Shown: in pieces, positions 61,630 through 64,000 of the stretch | Layout of the letters: the number at the start of each line of letters is the position of its first letter | Position numbering within the stretch: position 1 is the stretch's first letter | Assembly: GCA_964372465.1 (NCBI GenBank) | Contig: CAYJRA010000002.1 | Coordinates: 1 to 64,000, forward strand | DNA length: 64,000 bases | Direction: 5' to 3' | DNA from: JAGVVZ01 sp964372465 | GTDB lineage: Archaea > Aenigmatarchaeota > Aenigmatarchaeia > CG10238-14 | Position numbers and translations under genes: made by a program | The notes under the pieces: generated by a model | What the model was told of the DNA's origin: nothing | The model's input: only the letters and a program-made list of their open reading frames with translations | Databases searched by the model: none

Positions 61630-62019
61630 TCACTCTCCCGAAAAAAGCAGCATATAACCATCAGGATCGGCGATAATAAGCTCTACAGTTCCATAATCAG
61701 TTTCTCGTAATGAAGATATAATTTGAACTTGGTTGGTTAGTTTTGATGCCAGATTACGCACAGCATCACGCGAATTCAATCTAAAAACGAGTATTGTGGT
61801 TCCACCAATTATACGATTTGAAATGCTCGGAATCTCCAATAACGTTTCCTTTTTCGTTTGCAACATTAATTTTATTGATCCGTTTTCTAATTCTGTCCAA
61901 ACGGGATTTCCAATTTCTGGTACTTGGGCAGTGATCTTGAAGTCAAGAAGATCTTTATAGAAATGAATTGAACGTTCCATATTCTCTACTATCAACTCTG
62001 GAACAACACTTTTAATCAT
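61630..62019 (-). CDS. VOC/glyoxalase-family protein
   Basis: 129-aa protein of the vicinal-oxygen-chelate fold: VPELIVENMERSIHFYKDLLDFKITAQVP at the start and VELIIADPDGYMLLFSGE at the end are typical of the glyoxalase/bleomycin-resistance group. Metal ligands expected are a Glu or His near the start and a Glu in the last strand. The substrate cannot be inferred. An eight-C run (GGGGGGGG on the coding strand) just upstream includes its Shine-Dalgarno-like sequence. Confidence 0.88.
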   Translation of the reverse strand: MIKSVVPELIVENMERSIHFYKDLLDFKITAQVPEIGNPVWTELENGSIKLMLQTKKETLLEIPSISNRIIGGTTILVFRLNSRDAVRNLASKLTNQVQIISSLRETDYGTVELIIADPDGYMLLFSGE

Positions 62020-62141
62020 AACCCCCCCCGTAATTTTTCTTAATATATGATCGTTTAATGAAAGTACATAGGTTATACTTTATTATCAATAATACAAAAA
62101 ATGAGATATATATTTATTGAAAGCTCTTATAGGGATTTAAA

Positions 62142-62225
62142 TGCCCCTGCCGGAATTCGAATCCGGATTAGAAGCTTTTCACCAACGACCGCAAGCTCCC
62201 GTCCTATCCATTAGACTACAGGGGC
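62142..62225 (-). tRNA. tRNA-Arg(GCG) with a 12-nt intron
   Basis: On the minus strand: acceptor GCCCCTG/CAGGGGC with discriminator A; D-arm GTCTAATGGATAGGAC; anticodon stem GGAGC/GCTTC; T-arm CCGGA-TTCGAAT-TCCGG. The anticodon GCG is in 62190-62192. A 12-nt intron (plus coordinates 62177-62188) lies after G37. A minimal bulge-helix-bulge is possible: central helix TTGC/GTGA, bulges GGT and AAA, and a terminal loop of only about five bases. Without the intron the tRNA has normal proportions. Confidence 0.92.
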
Positions 62226-62369
62226 ATTAAATAATATTGGCTAAGAAAAAGTATATTCTTGCTTAATAACCACGGCGCAAAAATTGCATAATTATTTAGA
62301 CAACTTAAAGGCTTATAAGCTTTTAATACAAAAACAACAAAATACTTGTGAGGATTTTAAGGTGATTTG

Positions 62370-62546
62370 TTGGAAAAAGAAAAGGAATGGATGAAGTGCA
62401 CTACTTGCAAGACTAATCTTTTAGGCGACAAGAAATTCGTACAGTTTAAATGTCCTAGCTGCGGCAAAACAGATATTTTTAGATGTTCTAAATGCAAAAG
62501 GCTATCAAATATTTACAAATGTATTTGTGGCTTCGAAGGTCCTTAG
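62370..62546 (+). CDS. Small zinc-ribbon protein next to aEF-1beta
   Basis: 58-aa protein with four Cys pairs: CTTC, CPSC, CSKC and CIC (MKCTTCKTNL, FKCPSCGK, FRCSKCKRL, YKCICGF), enough for two zinc ribbons. This is the conserved small archaeal zinc-finger protein usually found just before the aEF-1beta gene. The TTG start is set by GGTGAT three bases upstream. A role in translation is suggested by that linkage but not known. Confidence 0.85.
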   Translation: MEKEKEWMKCTTCKTNLLGDKKFVQFKCPSCGKTDIFRCSKCKRLSNIYKCICGFEGP

Positions 62547-62554
62547 TTGGTCGT

Positions 62555-62818
62555 ATGGGCAAAGCAACAGTCATTGTTACGTACAGAGTGATGCCCGAAG
62601 GCGTGGAGACAGATTTGAATAAAATACAAACTGAAATTACTAAAAAATTCCAGCCGCAGAAAATGGAGATAGTGCCCATAGCTTTTGGTTTGAATTTTAT
62701 AAAAGTCATTAAAGTGATAGATGAAGAAGAGGGGTTGGCTGATAAAGTAGCGGATGAGATAGCAACAATAGAGGGCGTGAAGTCTGTGGAAGTAATCGGA
62801 ATGAGCAGAGGATTATGA
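62555..62818 (+). CDS. ef1b: Elongation factor 1-beta (nucleotide exchange factor)
   Basis: Exchanges GDP for GTP on EF-1A. The 87-aa protein has the archaeal aEF-1beta sequence throughout: GKATVIVTYRVMPEGVETD, KMEIVPIAFGLNFIKVI and the ending IATIEGVKSVEVIGMSR. The ATG at 62555 gives the normal family length; it follows the zinc-ribbon gene by 8 nt. Confidence 0.95.
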   Translation: MGKATVIVTYRVMPEGVETDLNKIQTEITKKFQPQKMEIVPIAFGLNFIKVIKVIDEEEGLADKVADEIATIEGVKSVEVIGMSRGL

Positions 62819-62849
62819 TTTATATTTCCTTTATAATAATATTTAATTA

Positions 62850-63092
62850 ATGAATAAATCGAAAAACGGCAAATATCTCAACTCAAAGATAATATTTCTT
62901 TTATTCTTGGGTGCGTTTTCTGCCTTTCTCGCATCTGCGATAGCCGGTAATACTGAGATTAATTTCGGCACAACCAAATCTGGTTATGTAGTTGCATCGA
63001 TTGTATCTTTTGCTCTATTTTTAATATCAGGCGTGATCTGGGTTTCTGTGGCTGTGGCCATGAAGGAAGTTGATGAAAAGGGATCTCAGTAA
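62850..63092 (+). CDS. Small membrane protein, 80 aa
   Basis: Unrecognised protein with two predicted membrane helices (IIFLLFLGAFSAFLASAIAG and GYVVASIVSFALFLISGVIWVSVAVAM) and short charged ends. It lies 31 nt after aEF-1beta and overlaps the convergent DUF655 stop by 7 nt. Confidence 0.65.
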   Translation: MNKSKNGKYLNSKIIFLLFLGAFSAFLASAIAGNTEINFGTTKSGYVVASIVSFALFLISGVIWVSVAVAMKEVDEKGSQ

Positions 63093-63622
63093 GGAACAAA
63101 CAGTTTGTGCCTGTCCACTTTTTTCAATTCATCTATTACCCTTCTCTTTATCATCTTTTTTGGATCTGGCAACATCTCAACTCTAGCCTTCAAATCTTCA
63201 AAGTTAGCAAATAGTTTTTCCTTTCTAGCCTTCAAAATACCCCACATATGCTTCTTCCCTATACCTTGAAGCAGTTCGAGGGTGTGCAAGCGAGTTGTGA
63301 GTGGACCGGCTTTATTGAAGAAATCTATGAATCTTTCCTCATTCTCGTTTATTATCTTGTCAATAACGTCTTCCAATTCCTTTTTAGCAAAGCTTGTCAG
63401 GTCGTCATACTTTATTCTCCCTTTTATCAATTTGACTTTGTCCCATTTTCCTTCTCCGACATAGATTAGCTCGCCCGGTTTAGTTGTTACTTCCGGTTTT
63501 AATATGACTTCTAACAGATTCAAGAATTTGTTGCCAATGCCCAATACTACAGGATCAGCTTTTCTGCTGGAAGCCATGCCTGTTGCTAAAAAATCTAATA
63601 CTATTATGTATTCATCTTTCAT
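63086..63622 (-). CDS. DUF655 family protein
   Basis: 178-aa conserved archaeal protein with an N-terminal OB-like part (EYIIVLDFLATG; PGELIYVGEGKWDKVKLIKGRIKYDDL) and a helix-hairpin-helix region (RLHTLELLQGIGKKHMWGILKARKEKLFANFEDL). A nucleic-acid-binding role is likely. In many archaea it lies between the Rpo4 gene and a KsgA-type rRNA methyltransferase gene; here the methyltransferase gene does not follow, and a membrane protein gene faces it instead. Confidence 0.93.
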   Translation of the reverse strand: MKDEYIIVLDFLATGMASSRKADPVVLGIGNKFLNLLEVILKPEVTTKPGELIYVGEGKWDKVKLIKGRIKYDDLTSFAKKELEDVIDKIINENEERFIDFFNKAGPLTTRLHTLELLQGIGKKHMWGILKARKEKLFANFEDLKARVEMLPDPKKMIKRRVIDELKKVDRHKLFVPY

Positions 63623-63639
63623 AGAGAACGGCCCCGTGT

Positions 63640-63969
63640 TTATACAAACTTATTTACTTTTTCAAGAATAAGTGTTTTTTCTTCTTCAGTCAGATTTTTG
63701 TAATCTTTATCTAAAACAACTCTCAATTCGTCCTTGTCTTTTGGAAGCATGTTGATAATGCTTATTATCTGCCTTTCTGTCAGTTTATTGATCTCTTTTA
63801 ACTTTTCTGTTAATTCTGAGGCATTTTTTTCGCTGATTTTTGTATATTTCTTAAGGTGATCCAGGGCATTTTTTTGCTCGTAGCCCAGTTCTATCTCTTT
63901 ACCCCTTTCTTTCAGTATCTCAAAAGCTTCCGTATTGGTTATGAGTTTTTCCTTCAGTATTTCTTCCAT
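63640..63969 (-). CDS. rpoF: RNA polymerase subunit F (Rpo4)
   Basis: 109-aa homologue of Rpb4, which pairs with Rpo7 to form the polymerase stalk. ITNTEAFEILKERG at the start, the central HLKKYTKISEKNASELTEKLKEI, and the HRDC-like end with IISIINMLPKDKDELRVVL are all typical. Its ATG is 4 nt after the stop of the upstream gene, whose end contains the Shine-Dalgarno. Confidence 0.94.
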   Translation of the reverse strand: MEEILKEKLITNTEAFEILKERGKEIELGYEQKNALDHLKKYTKISEKNASELTEKLKEINKLTERQIISIINMLPKDKDELRVVLDKDYKNLTEEEKTLILEKVNKFV

Positions 63970-63973
63970 TAAA

Positions 63974-64000
63974 TCAACCTGATGTGCTCGGGTCTTGAGA
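63974..64000 (-). CDS. C-terminal end of an upstream gene, cut by the window edge
   Basis: Only the last eight codons (SQDPSTSG) and stop are visible. In most archaea the gene in front of rpoF is ribosomal protein L21e, so that is the best guess, based on context alone. Confidence 0.4.
   Translation of the reverse strand, partial: SQDPSTSG

Noticed and set aside
62022..62030. Run of eight C bases before the VOC gene as a phase-variation tract
   Set aside because: It lies outside the coding region and doubles as a Shine-Dalgarno on the minus strand; no evidence of switching.

Overview
The window is archaeal chromosome, AT-rich and densely coded. Evidence includes archaeal-type ThrRS, split RNA polymerase largest subunits, archaeal 5S rRNA, family B DNA polymerase, ATP-dependent DNA ligase, EF-2/EF-1A/aEF-1beta, type II methionine aminopeptidase, Rpo4-DUF655 and tRNA genes with bulge-helix-bulge introns. 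Many starts follow a GGTGAT or GTGAT Shine-Dalgarno about 3-5 nt upstream, often with GTG or TTG. The gene content fits a euryarchaeal or DPANN-like lineage; I cannot place it more precisely from sequence alone.

Layout. 0.2-8.1 kb: a small unknown gene, thrS, a TrmB-type regulator, DNA ligase, a nitroreductase and a membrane-anchored beta-sandwich protein. 8.1-21.2 kb: intron-containing tRNA-Tyr, 5S rRNA, intron-containing tRNA-Asp, then the transcription/translation operon rpoH-rpoB''-(rpoB'-rpoA' fusion)-rpoA''-L30e-nusA-S12-S7-EF2-EF1A. S10, usually next, is displaced to 25.6 kb by five genes, including two membrane glycosyltransferases. 25.6-36.4 kb: S10, PolB, Lrp-type regulator, methionine aminopeptidase, NAD kinase, glutamate dehydrogenase, glutaredoxin, M42 peptidase, endonuclease III, a secreted metallopeptidase-like protein and a ferredoxin. 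36.5-40.2 kb: a pyruvate/2-oxoacid dehydrogenase operon (E1alpha, E1beta, a cupin, E2).

40.2-47.6 kb is the most unusual region. A BlaI-type repressor and a membrane HExxH protease lie divergent from six genes for membrane or extracytoplasmic thiol/metal proteins: a Cys-rich anchored protein, a small protein ending Gly-Gly-Cys, a protein with three tandem thioredoxin-like domains, a CcdA/DsbD-like transporter, a C2H2-finger/membrane/His-rich protein and an 82-aa membrane protein. A VIT1-type metal transporter faces them. Two matching palindromes (TTACA-N5-TGTAA) lie in the divergent intergenic region. I propose an inducible envelope thiol-redox/metal system.

47.6-53.2 kb: DUF763 with an overlooked 46-aa zinc ribbon, a NUDIX relic, a metallopeptidase, a ThiF/MoeB-type E1 enzyme, a MurL-like protein and a D-Ala-D-Ala-ligase-like ATP-grasp enzyme. 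53.2-55.7 kb: ndk and small genes whose boundaries carry six same-direction copies of AACTCTCACTTT or a close variant. 55.7-57 kb: very AT-rich DNA with two winged-helix regulators. 57-64 kb: a lamin-tail-domain surface protein, an aldehyde dehydrogenase broken by one in-frame stop, cytidine deaminase, tRNase Z, a VOC protein, tRNA-Arg with a 12-nt intron, a zinc ribbon with aEF-1beta, and DUF655-Rpo4 at the right edge.
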